Source: an uncultured Kiritimatiellota bacterium
GTDB lineage: Bacteria; Verrucomicrobiota; Kiritimatiellia; RFP12; UBA1067
DNA length: 64,000 bases
Direction: 5' to 3'
NCBI GenBank assembly: GCA_934635225.1
Contig: CAKTYZ010000010.1
Location: 1 to 64,000 of the forward strand
The notes below the pieces were generated by a model. It did not search any database, had not been told where the DNA came from, and saw only the letters and a program-made list of their open reading frames with translations. Every line of letters begins with the position of its first letter. The stretch's first letter is position 1. This document shows positions 15,938 through 24,377 of this stretch, in pieces. A program made the translations under genes and the position numbers.

Positions 15938-17338
15938 ATGAACACAATGTCAAGAAGATCAATCAAGGAGTACATCCTGCGCAAGCGGGATGATTACCTA
16001 GGCGAGACGCAGAGCGGCAAGCACAAGATGCTCGACGAGATCTGCAAGACCGTCGGGCTGACTCGCAAATACGTCATCAAGCTTCTCAGCGGGAATGTCG
16101 AGTACCGGGAGCGCAGGGGGCGAGGCAAGACCTACACGGCCGAGGTCGTCGATGTCCTCAAGGCCGTGTGGATCGAGGCCGGATGCCCATGCCTACCATA
16201 CTTCAAGGTTCAGATCGGGATGTGGCTGGACGAGTATTCGTCACATGTCGCCGTAGTCAATGGCCACGTAAGAGAGCTGCTGCTGAAGATGAGCGACCGG
16301 ACGATGTCTCGTGCGCTGTCCGGAGAGGTTCGGGTCAAACTCGGGTGGTCGAAGGTTAACAAGCGCTCCGGCAGGAACAATGGCAATGAGATCAAGGACC
16401 TGGTGCCCTGTGCGTCAGGAGAGAAGGTCATGGCCTGCAAAGTCCCGCCCGGCGACGTTCAGGCTGACACATTTGCCCTCGGCGGAGGGGACAGCGCCGA
16501 CAACTTCTTCTGGATACTAAACTGCACGGACAGGAAGACGCAGTGGGAGGAGCTGTCTCCGACATGGAATCGTGCGCAACACACCACGCTTGTGGCGCTT
16601 CGGCGCAACATGGGGCGGTTCCCATTCTGCTTCACGTCACTGCATTCCGACAATGGCGGCGAGATACTGAACCATCATGTGATGGCGTTCCTCGGGACGA
16701 TGAGACGCGCTCCGTTTGTGTGGCGTTCGCGCCCGAGGAGGTGCAACGACAATGCGCATGTGGAAGAAAAAAACGGGGCGTCGGGCAGGCAGTTGTTCGG
16801 AGAGATTAGGCTCGACTGCCCAGATCTGGAGAAGGACCTCTTCGAACTCTGCGAGATGTGGTCAGACTTCCGAAACTTCTTCTGCCCATGCAAGATGCTC
16901 GTCTCCAAGGGGAAGCGCACCGACGGCAAGGGCTATAAATGCGCCTACGACAATCCGAAGACGCCGTACCAGAGGCTGCTTGAAGAGAACGTCCTCTCCA
17001 GCGAAGAAAGACATGCTCTCGAAAAGCGCAAGGCCAGACTCTGCGGAATCGACCTTCTGGCCAAGATCAAACGCAAGCTCGCCAGAATAAAGCGCATCCA
17101 GGAGAGGTACAACGCGGCGAAAGCAAAACACGAGAAAAGGTTTCTTGGATGGGCGGGGGCGGGCTCGCCGCTTCGCGGCGCCCCTTCGGGGACGCCCGTT
17201 CCCCGCCCATCCAAGAGTGGGGCAACGCACACTCACATCTCTTATTGGAATCAGCATTTCAAAGAGAAGAAAATGAGTGCACAGTATTTGGCAAACCAAA
17301 AACCACCCAGCTACTTACAGGGTGCACTTTCTATTTGA
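15938..17338 (+). CDS. DDE (integrase-core type) transposase
   Basis: The 466-residue protein has an N-terminal HTH region (about residues 25-60, LDEICKTVGLTRKYVIKLL). The catalytic core carries an Asp near residue 178 (DVQADTF), SLHSDNGGEI near 232, and NDNAHVEEKNG near 270. This fits a D,D,E triad of the rve/integrase-core superfamily. I could not assign a named IS family. The C-terminal 60 residues read through a strong hairpin (17144-17215) and into both right-end repeats, with the stop inside the outer repeat; this tail looks unlike natural protein and may be dispensable. GGAGG stands just before the start. The reading frame is intact, so the element could be active. Confidence 0.85.
   Translation: MNTMSRRSIKEYILRKRDDYLGETQSGKHKMLDEICKTVGLTRKYVIKLLSGNVEYRERRGRGKTYTAEVVDVLKAVWIEAGCPCLPYFKVQIGMWLDEYSSHVAVVNGHVRELLLKMSDRTMSRALSGEVRVKLGWSKVNKRSGRNNGNEIKDLVPCASGEKVMACKVPPGDVQADTFALGGGDSADNFFWILNCTDRKTQWEELSPTWNRAQHTTLVALRRNMGRFPFCFTSLHSDNGGEILNHHVMAFLGTMRRAPFVWRSRPRRCNDNAHVEEKNGASGRQLFGEIRLDCPDLEKDLFELCEMWSDFRNFFCPCKMLVSKGKRTDGKGYKCAYDNPKTPYQRLLEENVLSSEERHALEKRKARLCGIDLLAKIKRKLARIKRIQERYNAAKAKHEKRFLGWAGAGSPLRGAPSGTPVPRPSKSGATHTHISYWNQHFKEKKMSAQYLANQKPPSYLQGALSI
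17144..17215. repeat. Branched inverted repeat at the 3' end of the transposase gene
   Basis: A perfect 15-bp stem (17144-17158 with 17201-17215, CTTGGATGGGCGGGG and its complement) encloses two small hairpins: CGCCGC-TTC-GCGGCG and CCCC-TTC-GGGG. The whole would fold as a three- or four-way junction. It lacks a following T run, so it is not a standard terminator. Confidence 0.75.
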
Positions 17339-17345
17339 CAAACTG
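17277..17345. repeat. Right end of the IS: inner and outer inverted repeats
   Basis: The inner copy 17277-17296 is a perfect inverse of 15902-15921. The outer copy 17320-17345 is an imperfect inverse of 15844-15868 and contains the transposase stop codon. Confidence 0.85.
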
Positions 17346-17420
17346 GGGCGGAGAGTCAAGCCGCAACGACCTTTCGCCCCGTCGGACCCTAAACATTGGG
17401 AAGAGCCGCGTCAGACGCGC

Positions 17421-17455
17421 AAAAGGCCCAGGGCTCATGCGAGTCCCGGGCCTTG
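17421..17455 (-). terminator. Intrinsic terminator of the small lipoprotein gene
   Basis: Read on the minus strand, AAGGCCC pairs with GGGCCTT, and an inner six-pair stem (one G-T wobble) follows after a single A/C mismatch; the loop is 4 nt. The stem ends in TTTT. It lies 19 nt after the stop at 17474. Confidence 0.75.
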
Positions 17456-17473
17456 AACGCGTCCAGCTGCCCT

Positions 17474-17938
17474 TTAGAACGGGAGGAAACCGCTCTTCGG
17501 CTTCGACTCCTTGCACGGTTCCGGGAACTTGAGACCATCGACGACCTCCGTGCCGATGACCTTGACCGGATAGCCGGAGACTTCCGCCTTTACCTTCTTG
17601 AAGACGAAGTAGTCATCCGTCTTGATCGTGTAGCGCGCCGCCGCGATGGAATCGCACTGCGCCGCGTCGCATGCGTTCGCATACGCGCCGTTCTTGGCTT
17701 TCGTCTGAGCGCCGAACCCGAACTCGCCCTGATCGGCGATGTGCGCCGTCGAGCCCCAGCAGATAAAGCCAAAGAGGCAGTTCAGCTGGTCGGTGGCCTG
17801 CACGCGGTCCTTGCCGACCTCGTACTTGACGTGTACGCGGTCTTTGATCGGGCACGGCTTGAGGCATGAGTTGCCACCGTCGTTCTTGTTGACAGAAACG
17901 CATCCGCAGGCCAAAGCGGCAACTGTCGCCGCCATCAT
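17474..17938 (-). CDS. Small Cys-rich lipoprotein, function unknown
   Basis: The protein has 154 residues with a lipoprotein signal (AATVAALACGC). The mature part has about ten Cys (CLKPCP, LNCLFGFICWG, NACDAAQC, EPCKES), suggesting disulfides in the envelope. No family was recognised. It has its own promoter (18031-18060) and terminator (17421-17455), so it is a single-gene unit. The start is uncertain: AAGGAG lies 21 nt before the first ATG of ATGATG, whereas a start at the in-frame GCA AAG AAG AAG CTC would be well placed but lacks a start codon. That hints at a mutated start or an unusual initiation site. Confidence 0.68.
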   Translation of the reverse strand: MMAATVAALACGCVSVNKNDGGNSCLKPCPIKDRVHVKYEVGKDRVQATDQLNCLFGFICWGSTAHIADQGEFGFGAQTKAKNGAYANACDAAQCDSIAAARYTIKTDDYFVFKKVKAEVSGYPVKVIGTEVVDGLKFPEPCKESKPKSGFLPF

Positions 17939-18030
17939 GAGCTTCTTCTTTGCTTCGTTCTCCTTATTATTGTCCGTTTTGTTTTTCCGTAATGCAAACC
18001 GGAGGGCACCCGCCCCCCAAGTACACCGTA

Positions 18031-18060
18031 ATTATAGCAAAACGACGCGAAGGTTGGCAA
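18031..18060 (-). promoter_or_regulatory. Promoter of the small lipoprotein gene
   Basis: TTGCCA (18055-18060), 18 nt ending TGC, TATAAT (18031-18036) on the minus strand: a near-consensus, extended -10 promoter with a leader of about 85 nt. Confidence 0.75.
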
Positions 18061-18101
18061 GGCCTCAAACAGGACTTCCCCAAAGGCGCTCATGCAGCCC
18101 T

Positions 18102-19424
18102 TCACGACCAACGACGGTCGTTCGACCACTCGCGATCCCATTCCCTCGTGGGCGTCCACGGCGGCGGGAAATCAGCGCAAGTCTGCTTCTTGATAAGTTT
18201 TTCGTTCAGCTCATCAATGCCGAGACCAGGCTTTGTCGGCACCTCGATGAAGCCGCCTTCGTACGAAAGCGCCGGCTTGACGAGATTGCCCCACCACGGC
18301 ACATCGACCGAATGAAGCTCAAGCACCATGAAGTTGCGCGTCGCCGCCGCGACATGGACGGCAGCAAGGCACGCGATCGGCGACTCGGCCATGTGAAGGT
18401 TCATCTGCACACCGAAGTCCTCTGCCATGTCGCCAACCTTCTTTGTTTCGGCTATGCCGCCACAGGTCAGCAGATCGGGGTGAACGACCGCGAGCGCATG
18501 CGATTCGAGGAGCGGACGGAAGTCCTCCTTGAGGTAGATGTCCTCGCCCGTGCCAAGCGGCGTCGTCGTCGCCGCGTGGAGCTGCTTCCACTGCTCGACG
18601 TTGCGCCACGGCAGGACGTCCTCAGCCCAGGAGAGGTGGTACTTCTCCAACCGCCGCAAAAGGTTCACGCAATCCTCGTAAGGGATGTGTCCAAGATGGT
18701 CGATCGCGATCGGCACTTCCCAACCGATGACCTCGCGGACATCCGCCATGTACGTCTCAAGGAAGTCCAGCCCCTTCTCCGTAATGTGGATGCCCGTGTG
18801 GGCATGCGCCGTCGTGAAGAGTTCGAACGCCTCACCGCGCATGGACCGCGGATCGATTGATCCGTGCGGCGTCTGGACGACATGCTTCATCTTGCGCATG
18901 TAGTCGAGATAGCCAAGAGGCGCAATGAGCGCGCCCTTGACATTCGTCAACAGCTCAATGCCGAGATCCATCTTCAGAAACGTGAAGCCCATCCCCATGC
19001 GCGCCTTGAGCGCCGCGCCCATGTCACGCCCGCCACCTTCCGAATCTGTATCGCAGTAACAGCGAATCTCGTCGCGCCATTTGCCGCCGAGGAGCTGCCA
19101 GACGGGAACGCCCCACGCCTTGCCACAGAGATCCCAGCACGCGAGTTCGACCGCACAGACGCCTCCTGCCTGACGCGAGTCGCCGCCAAACTGCTTGATA
19201 CGGCGGAATATCTTCTCGACGTTGCACGGGTTCTCGCCGAGGATGCGCGACTTCAGCATCGCGGCATAGGTTCGAGACGAGGCGTCGCGGACTTCGCCGT
19301 AGCCGACGAGGCCCTGGTTCGTGTAGAGTTTCAGAAGCGTGCAACGCTTCGGTGCGCCGTCGATGTCAGCGAAGCGCATGTCGGTGATCTTCAGCGTTGC
19401 GGGATTGATCTTTTTGATGTTCAT
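18102..19424 (-). CDS. Enolase-superfamily sugar-acid dehydratase (mandelate racemase-like)
   Basis: The 440-residue cytoplasmic protein has the enolase-superfamily N-terminal cap (about 1-130) and barrel. Metal ligands are recognisable in order: AIDHLGH (Asp, about 235), WAEDVLP (Glu) and GTGEDI (Glu). FLKMDLG supplies a candidate catalytic Lys, and MNLHMAESP the late His. This pattern fits acid-sugar dehydratases such as galactonate or gluconate dehydratase, which produce 2-keto-3-deoxy acids. It is the last gene of a run from RraA through GH10 and GH13, so it probably handles sugar acids released by those enzymes. The exact substrate is not known. Confidence 0.83.
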   Translation of the reverse strand: MNIKKINPATLKITDMRFADIDGAPKRCTLLKLYTNQGLVGYGEVRDASSRTYAAMLKSRILGENPCNVEKIFRRIKQFGGDSRQAGGVCAVELACWDLCGKAWGVPVWQLLGGKWRDEIRCYCDTDSEGGGRDMGAALKARMGMGFTFLKMDLGIELLTNVKGALIAPLGYLDYMRKMKHVVQTPHGSIDPRSMRGEAFELFTTAHAHTGIHITEKGLDFLETYMADVREVIGWEVPIAIDHLGHIPYEDCVNLLRRLEKYHLSWAEDVLPWRNVEQWKQLHAATTTPLGTGEDIYLKEDFRPLLESHALAVVHPDLLTCGGIAETKKVGDMAEDFGVQMNLHMAESPIACLAAVHVAAATRNFMVLELHSVDVPWWGNLVKPALSYEGGFIEVPTKPGLGIDELNEKLIKKQTCADFPPPWTPTREWDREWSNDRRWS

Positions 19425-19457
19425 GATGAGTAAAGCGAAAAGGAGGAATGGCGGACG

Positions 19458-20816
19458 TCAGCGACGGTTCTGTTCCTGGATGAGGTGCGCATACGGGCCG
19501 AGCGCACCGATCCGCGCACCGCCTTCGGCTATCCGATCCGTGAGGTTTGCCGCGACAAGGACCGTGCGCGTACCGAGCGTGCGGGTGAAGGCAACGATGC
19601 CGTTCGGCTCGCCGTCCGTCACCCATTCCATCGAGCCTTCGCTCCAAATCGGGTCCTCGTGGCGCATCTTCACGAGCTTCCGAATGAGCGCGAGACGCTT
19701 TTGGCCTGCGGGCTGGAGAGCACGCGCCCAGTCCACCGTCTTCGTCGCGCGGGCGGGATGCTCGACGGGTCCGAAGAAGGAATTAAGTGAATTGTCGGCA
19801 ATCTCGTTGCCGTTGAAAACGAGCGGTATCCCCTTGCGCAGGAACGTCAGCACGAACGCCGCGTTTCCCGCCTCGACGGGCTGTACGCGATCGAAGCGGT
19901 TCTCCCAGTCGTCCGCCGCCGTGTCATGGTTGTCGAGATAGCAGAGCTGGAGCGCGTCCGCCGGAATCTTCGCCTCGTCAGCGCGCACGGCGTCCATGCG
20001 TTCGGCGAGCGTCGCGGCCTTCATCGGCTGGCCGAGGCCCTTCGGGTTCATCGCAAGGCGAATCGTCATGCCAAACGGCCAGGCGTAGCAGGCGTCGAAC
20101 GCCTTCTCCAGCCACTCGGGGTTCGTGCCTTCGTTGATCATCACGAGTTCGGGATTCACCTTCTGACAGACCGTGACGGCCTCGACCCAGAAGTCGATAG
20201 GCACCCGATCACCGACATCGCAGCGGAAGCCGTCACAGCCGAGGCGCATCCAGTGAAGCATCGAGTCAATCAGGTACTGGCGCACGCCCTTCGACGCGAA
20301 GTTGACATAGGGGAAGTTCCACAGCGTCGTCTTCACCGTGCCGTCGGCGTTTTTCTGGAAGGCGTCGGGAAAGAGGTCCTTCAGCACGTTGTTCGGCCCG
20401 CAGTGAAGGTAGACGAGGTCCATGTAGACCTTCAGGCCAAGCGCATGCGCACGGTCGTTGAACGCCTTGAAGTCCGCGTCCGTTCCGTATTCCGGATCGA
20501 TCTTGTCGTAGTCAGAGATGCGGTAAGGGTTCTTCGGACTGCCGAAGCCGCTTGCGATCTGCCGCGAACTCCATCCCGCGCGGTCCATGTCGCGGTCCAT
20601 TTCGACGAACGGCGTCAGGTAGACGGCATCGACGCCGAGGGATCGTACATGATCCAGCATCTCCGTCGCCGCGCGGAAGTTGCCGTCGCGCGTGAAGTTT
20701 CGCAGGACAATCTGATAGACCGTCGCACGCCGGAGGTAGTCAGGCGTCGGACGCATCGCGGCCCAAAGTCCCGAAGCCAACGCGACAGACACGAGCGTAA
20801 TGACCCGTTTTTTCAT
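19458..20816 (-). CDS. Secreted GH13 alpha-amylase-family enzyme
   Basis: The start is placed at MKKRVITLVSVALASG (20816), giving a signal peptide and 452 residues; the longer frame would overlap the GH10 gene. GH13 motifs are all present: VYLTPFVEMD, GCDGFRCDVGDR (nucleophile Asp about 199), VMINEGTNPEW (acid/base Glu about 229) and YLDNHDTAADD (about 296). FNGNEIAD and a C-terminal beta domain follow. It should hydrolyse alpha-glucosidic bonds in starch-like glycans outside the cytoplasm. It starts 11 nt after the GH10 stop. A starch-type enzyme beside a xylanase suggests a mixed plant-polysaccharide diet. Confidence 0.88.
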   Translation of the reverse strand: MKKRVITLVSVALASGLWAAMRPTPDYLRRATVYQIVLRNFTRDGNFRAATEMLDHVRSLGVDAVYLTPFVEMDRDMDRAGWSSRQIASGFGSPKNPYRISDYDKIDPEYGTDADFKAFNDRAHALGLKVYMDLVYLHCGPNNVLKDLFPDAFQKNADGTVKTTLWNFPYVNFASKGVRQYLIDSMLHWMRLGCDGFRCDVGDRVPIDFWVEAVTVCQKVNPELVMINEGTNPEWLEKAFDACYAWPFGMTIRLAMNPKGLGQPMKAATLAERMDAVRADEAKIPADALQLCYLDNHDTAADDWENRFDRVQPVEAGNAAFVLTFLRKGIPLVFNGNEIADNSLNSFFGPVEHPARATKTVDWARALQPAGQKRLALIRKLVKMRHEDPIWSEGSMEWVTDGEPNGIVAFTRTLGTRTVLVAANLTDRIAEGGARIGALGPYAHLIQEQNRR

Positions 20817-20827
20817 GCATTTTCTCC

Positions 20828-22408
20828 TCACTTGACTTCCGCAAGTTGCGACATTTCCTTGCCATCCTCGCCCTTCCATGTCAGGCGATAGCGACCGCGG
20901 AAACCGCGAAACGCGACCTTGCCGTCCTTCACCGCAACGGACGTCCTCGTCTTCCATTCGCGATTGACGAGATCATCCATCGCAAAGTAGGCCGTCTTCG
21001 GGCGCATGTCACGCGTGAAGAGCCCGCTGATTGACGGCTCGCCCGGCGCACCGCAGTCATCGACGACGTTCCACCACGTGATGCCGTTCATCCTCTCGAC
21101 CGAGAACCACGCACGGTAGAGATTTCGCAGGATGATCGCCTGAACCATCTGCCCACGCGACGAATTGTCCGGCGCAGTGATCGTGATTTCGGAAAGGTGA
21201 ATCGGACGTCCCGCCTGCGAAAGAAGCTGGAAACGCTTCGCGACACCCTCGGGACGCAGGAACGCGGGGCCTTCGCCCGCCGCGATCTTCACGGACTCCG
21301 CCGGGTTGAACAGGTGCATCTGCGAGCCGACGACGTCGATGCGGCAGCCGTTCGCCGCAAGGTCCTTCGCCTGCTTGAAGAAGCAGGGCTCCATGTTGTA
21401 GTCGTTCAGGTTCAGCCACGCGGAAGACGGCAGGTAGCGCTGCGCCCACTGGAAGCCCTTGTAGGTGTAGTCGCCGGGCATCAGGCCGTAGACGCTCTTC
21501 TGGCAGGGGACGCCGCGCACGGCCTTCTCGCCCTGCCACCGGCGGTAGTCCGTCGCCGACTCGTTCACGACGTCCCACGAGTCGACGCGGCTGCCGTAAC
21601 GTTCGGCGATCTCGCGGATGCGCCGTTCATAGAACGCGCTGTAGTTCCTGACGAACGTCGGCACGGTCGCGGCGATCTCCTCTTCGCTCAGCTGGTCGAA
21701 GACCTTCTTCCAGGCCTCGGCCCAGCCGCGCTCGTTGTCCGCCATGTCCTTCACGCCCATCGGCAGCCGCCAGTTGTTGACGGGGATCTTCACGCCCGTC
21801 TTCTGCTCCAGCGCGAACTTCTCCTCCTCCGGGCAGAAGTCGTCCCAGATCCATGTCGGACGGTGCCACGCGAAGTTGCCCCAGACGAGCGGATGCCCGT
21901 GGATGCGCACGCCGCGCGTCTTCAGGAAGTCGATCACCGGATCGGGCGCGGGACGGCGCCAGTGAGGCTGGTCTTTCGGATGCGAACAGTTGTTCCAAAA
22001 GTTCTCCGTATCCTCGTAGCGCTCCTCGAAACGCGGCGCGTACGGATACGGCTCCAATGTCCGCCAGTAGAACGCGACGGTCGCCGAATTGAAGAGCGTC
22101 CCGTACAGCTCCTTGTAGCGATCGTTCCATTCCTTCTTGCCGAGCTGGTTGAAATTGAAGATATGCGCGCCGAAATAAAAGGCGTGCGCAATCTGCTCGA
22201 CCGACACCTGTGCACCGTTTGGCGCGGCAACGTCGAGCGTCGCGTCCGTCTTGCGGTATTTCTCGATGTCCGCGTCGATTTTCGCCTGCACGGCGTCGTT
22301 CCAGATCGCCCAGTAGGCGGCGGACATCGCCGACTTGTCAACCTTGAACGCCGCCGAAGCCGAAAGCACCGCAAGTGACGCGACGAAGAGCGTGAGTTTC
22401 TTGTTCAT
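20828..22408 (-). CDS. Secreted GH10 endo-beta-1,4-xylanase
   Basis: The start is at MNKKLTLFVASLAVLSASA (22408), which gives a clean signal peptide; a Met four residues earlier is less likely. The 526-residue enzyme has GH10 motifs: IHGHPLVWGNFAWH, WDVVNESATDYRRW (acid/base Glu about 281), LNDYNMEP, and HLSEITITAPDN (nucleophile Glu about 406). The C-terminus (about 470 onward) adds a short beta module typical of family members from PVC bacteria. It should cleave xylan internally. It is preceded by RraA and followed by GH13 in one transcript. Confidence 0.9.
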   Translation of the reverse strand: MNKKLTLFVASLAVLSASAAFKVDKSAMSAAYWAIWNDAVQAKIDADIEKYRKTDATLDVAAPNGAQVSVEQIAHAFYFGAHIFNFNQLGKKEWNDRYKELYGTLFNSATVAFYWRTLEPYPYAPRFEERYEDTENFWNNCSHPKDQPHWRRPAPDPVIDFLKTRGVRIHGHPLVWGNFAWHRPTWIWDDFCPEEEKFALEQKTGVKIPVNNWRLPMGVKDMADNERGWAEAWKKVFDQLSEEEIAATVPTFVRNYSAFYERRIREIAERYGSRVDSWDVVNESATDYRRWQGEKAVRGVPCQKSVYGLMPGDYTYKGFQWAQRYLPSSAWLNLNDYNMEPCFFKQAKDLAANGCRIDVVGSQMHLFNPAESVKIAAGEGPAFLRPEGVAKRFQLLSQAGRPIHLSEITITAPDNSSRGQMVQAIILRNLYRAWFSVERMNGITWWNVVDDCGAPGEPSISGLFTRDMRPKTAYFAMDDLVNREWKTRTSVAVKDGKVAFRGFRGRYRLTWKGEDGKEMSQLAEVK

Positions 22409-22438
22409 GTCCGTACGCATTCCTTGTTCATTTCGTCC

Positions 22439-23194
22439 TCAGAAGTATCCGCCCTTGTCGATGATTTCCGAAATCGTGTCGCCCTGGCGCACCCACGAGA
22501 AGATGTCAACCTCGTTGCGCTCGATGCCCTCGGCCCGGAGCAACACCTCGTAGGCAATTTCACGCGGAATGCAGATGACACCGTCAATGTCGCCCATGAT
22601 GATGTCGCCTGGGCGCACCGTCACCTTGCCGATCTTGATTGGCACTTGGTAGTGCGTAATCATGCAGCGACCGAGCGAACCGTTCGAGACGCGGTACTTG
22701 TAGAAAATCGGAAACGGCTGTTCCAAAATCTGTTTCGTATCGCGAATACCGCCTGCGATAACGGCACCGCGAATCCCCTTCGAGATCGCTGTCGCCGTCA
22801 TGACGCCGCCCCAGAGCGACGCCTCGACGTCGTTCGACGTGTCCCACACGACGACGCCGTTCGGCTTGAAGTCGTCCAGCATCTGCGCACGGAACGTCAT
22901 CTCGCCCTCGATCATGCAGTTCGGCGCGGACTTGACCGTGAACGCCTCGCCGCAGACGACCATCTCGTCCCGGAGCGGCATGATGTCGTGCGGCAGGTTC
23001 TGGTCGAGGAGCGTGAGTTCGCGCATGACGTCGTTCACGCAGCCCGTGTAGAGCTTCTCGAAGCGCTCGCAGAGTTCCTTCGTCGGGATGGGGAAGTCGT
23101 TGGTGGGGATGTGCTGACGCTTCTCGATCAGCCTGTCGAGCTTCATAAGGCCGGCTTCCTTGGCCTTCGTGCGCATATTCGCGAGACTTGGCAT
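22439..23194 (-). CDS. RraA-family protein
   Basis: The 251-residue cytoplasmic protein shows the RraA/HMG-aldolase fold: GVMTATAISKGIRGAVIAGG, IRDTKQIL, and a late GDIIMGDIDGVICIPRE. The GGIRD motif is the metal and pyruvate site of the aldolase branch (4-hydroxy-4-methyl-2-oxoglutarate or other 2-keto acid aldolases). The name RraA comes from the RNase E inhibitor branch, which is less likely here. Position at the head of a xylan and sugar-acid operon suggests cleavage of a keto acid produced by the dehydratase at 18102-19424. AAAGGAG lies 8 nt before the start. Confidence 0.83.
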   Translation of the reverse strand: MPSLANMRTKAKEAGLMKLDRLIEKRQHIPTNDFPIPTKELCERFEKLYTGCVNDVMRELTLLDQNLPHDIMPLRDEMVVCGEAFTVKSAPNCMIEGEMTFRAQMLDDFKPNGVVVWDTSNDVEASLWGGVMTATAISKGIRGAVIAGGIRDTKQILEQPFPIFYKYRVSNGSLGRCMITHYQVPIKIGKVTVRPGDIIMGDIDGVICIPREIAYEVLLRAEGIERNEVDIFSWVRQGDTISEIIDKGGYF

Positions 23195-23229
23195 CTTCTG
23201 TTCTCCTTTAAGATCAAAATGATGCGCTT

Positions 23230-23258
23230 ATTGTAGCGTTTCCCGCTCAAGATGGCAA
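23230..23258 (-). promoter_or_regulatory. Promoter of the RraA-GH10-GH13-dehydratase operon
   Basis: TTGCCA (23253-23258), 17 nt, TACAAT (23230-23235) on the minus strand, about 30 nt before the start at 23194. Confidence 0.65.
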
Positions 23259-23320
23259 GCCCTGATCGGGCAAGAAAACATCATTCATTCAGCAATCCGA
23301 ACGACCACCCGTCCTGTGCG

Positions 23321-24328
23321 TCACAGGTACGGCCACTGGGCAAGCGCACCGGCCCATGTGAGTCCCGAACCGAAACCCGCCAATGCCACGCGCATGCCTT
23401 CCTTGAGCACACCCTCGCGCAGGGCCTTGTCAAGGCAAAGCGGAATCGACGCCGAGGACGTATTGCCGACGCTCTTCAAATTGAGATAAAACTTTTCCAT
23501 CGGCAGTTTCATCCGGCGCGCAACGGCATCGAGAATGCGAAAGTTCGCCTGATGCGCAAAAACGAGATCCAGTACGGACGGCTCGACGGAGGCCTGTGCG
23601 CAAAGGCGACGAATCACTTCGTCCAGTTTGCGGACAGCGAACGCGAAGACAGAATGCCCGTCCATCTTCAGATAGGGCACATCCATTGTCCGCACCGTCT
23701 CGCGGACGGGATCGTCGCACAAAGGACGCCGTGCACCACCCGCGCGCGCAATGAACGCGGCTCCGCCGCCATCCGCCCCCAACAACGACCCGGACAAGAG
23801 ACCTTCGGGACCCTCTGCCACCGCCAGCACGACGGCACCCGCGCCGTCACCGAAAAGCATCGCGTTCGAGCGATCCGACCAGTCCGTGTGACGCGACAGG
23901 ACTTCCGCACCGATGACCAGAGCCTTGCGCTCCGGATGGCAAAGAAGATAGCATTTTGCCATCTCCAGCCCGTAAACGAATCCCGAACACGCCGCCGCGA
24001 GGTCGAACGCCGCCGCCGAAGAACACCCCAGCGCGTGCTGCACGATGCAGGCCGTCGAGGGGTAGTTCACATAGTCCGGCGTCGTCGTCGCAAGAACGAT
24101 AAGCCCGACGTCCTCAGGCTTCACATCCGCCTGCGACAAAGCCCGCCGCGCCGCCTCCGTCCCCAGCGTCGACGCGCATTCCTCTGGCGCGGCAATATGA
24201 CGGCATTCGATGCCCGTATGCGCGACAATCCATTCGGACGTCGAATTGATCCGCGCCGCCATCTCCTCGTTCGTGACGATGCGCACGGGCAAGTAAGACC
24301 CCGTGCCGACAATTTTGACCGTTTTCAT
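23321..24328 (-). CDS. fabH: 3-oxoacyl-ACP synthase III
   Basis: The 335-residue protein condenses acetyl-CoA with malonyl-ACP to start fatty-acid synthesis in the cytoplasm. KAS III hallmarks are TSEWIVAHTGIECRHIA near the N-terminus, the catalytic Cys in LAAACSGFVYG (about 114), His in FAHQANFRILDA and Asn in KSVGNTSSASIP. The length is normal. It follows fabD by 49 nt and should be co-transcribed. A short GCCC/GGGC hairpin lies after its stop without a T run. Confidence 0.93.
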   Translation of the reverse strand: MKTVKIVGTGSYLPVRIVTNEEMAARINSTSEWIVAHTGIECRHIAAPEECASTLGTEAARRALSQADVKPEDVGLIVLATTTPDYVNYPSTACIVQHALGCSSAAAFDLAAACSGFVYGLEMAKCYLLCHPERKALVIGAEVLSRHTDWSDRSNAMLFGDGAGAVVLAVAEGPEGLLSGSLLGADGGGAAFIARAGGARRPLCDDPVRETVRTMDVPYLKMDGHSVFAFAVRKLDEVIRRLCAQASVEPSVLDLVFAHQANFRILDAVARRMKLPMEKFYLNLKSVGNTSSASIPLCLDKALREGVLKEGMRVALAGFGSGLTWAGALAQWPYL

Positions 24329-24377
24329 TTCAGAGTCATCCGCTGGGTCAGGCCATTTCAGACCGATGATGTCGAGG

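Larger units (their letters stand above)
15844..17345 (+). mobile_element. Insertion sequence with one DDE transposase and nested terminal repeats
   Basis: The element is about 1.5 kb. Imperfect outer inverted repeats (15844-15868 and 17320-17345, both starting CAGTTTG inward and closing GTGCACCC) bound it. Inside them lies a second, perfect 20-bp pair. A single transposase fills the interior. No convincing target-site duplication could be seen in the flanks. It is inserted between the aminopeptidase promoter and the terminator of a small lipoprotein gene, so it appears not to break a gene. Confidence 0.85.

Noticed and set aside
23260..23320. Possible terminator after fabH
   Set aside because: A short GCCC/GGGC hairpin is present but without a following T run on the minus strand, so it was not called.
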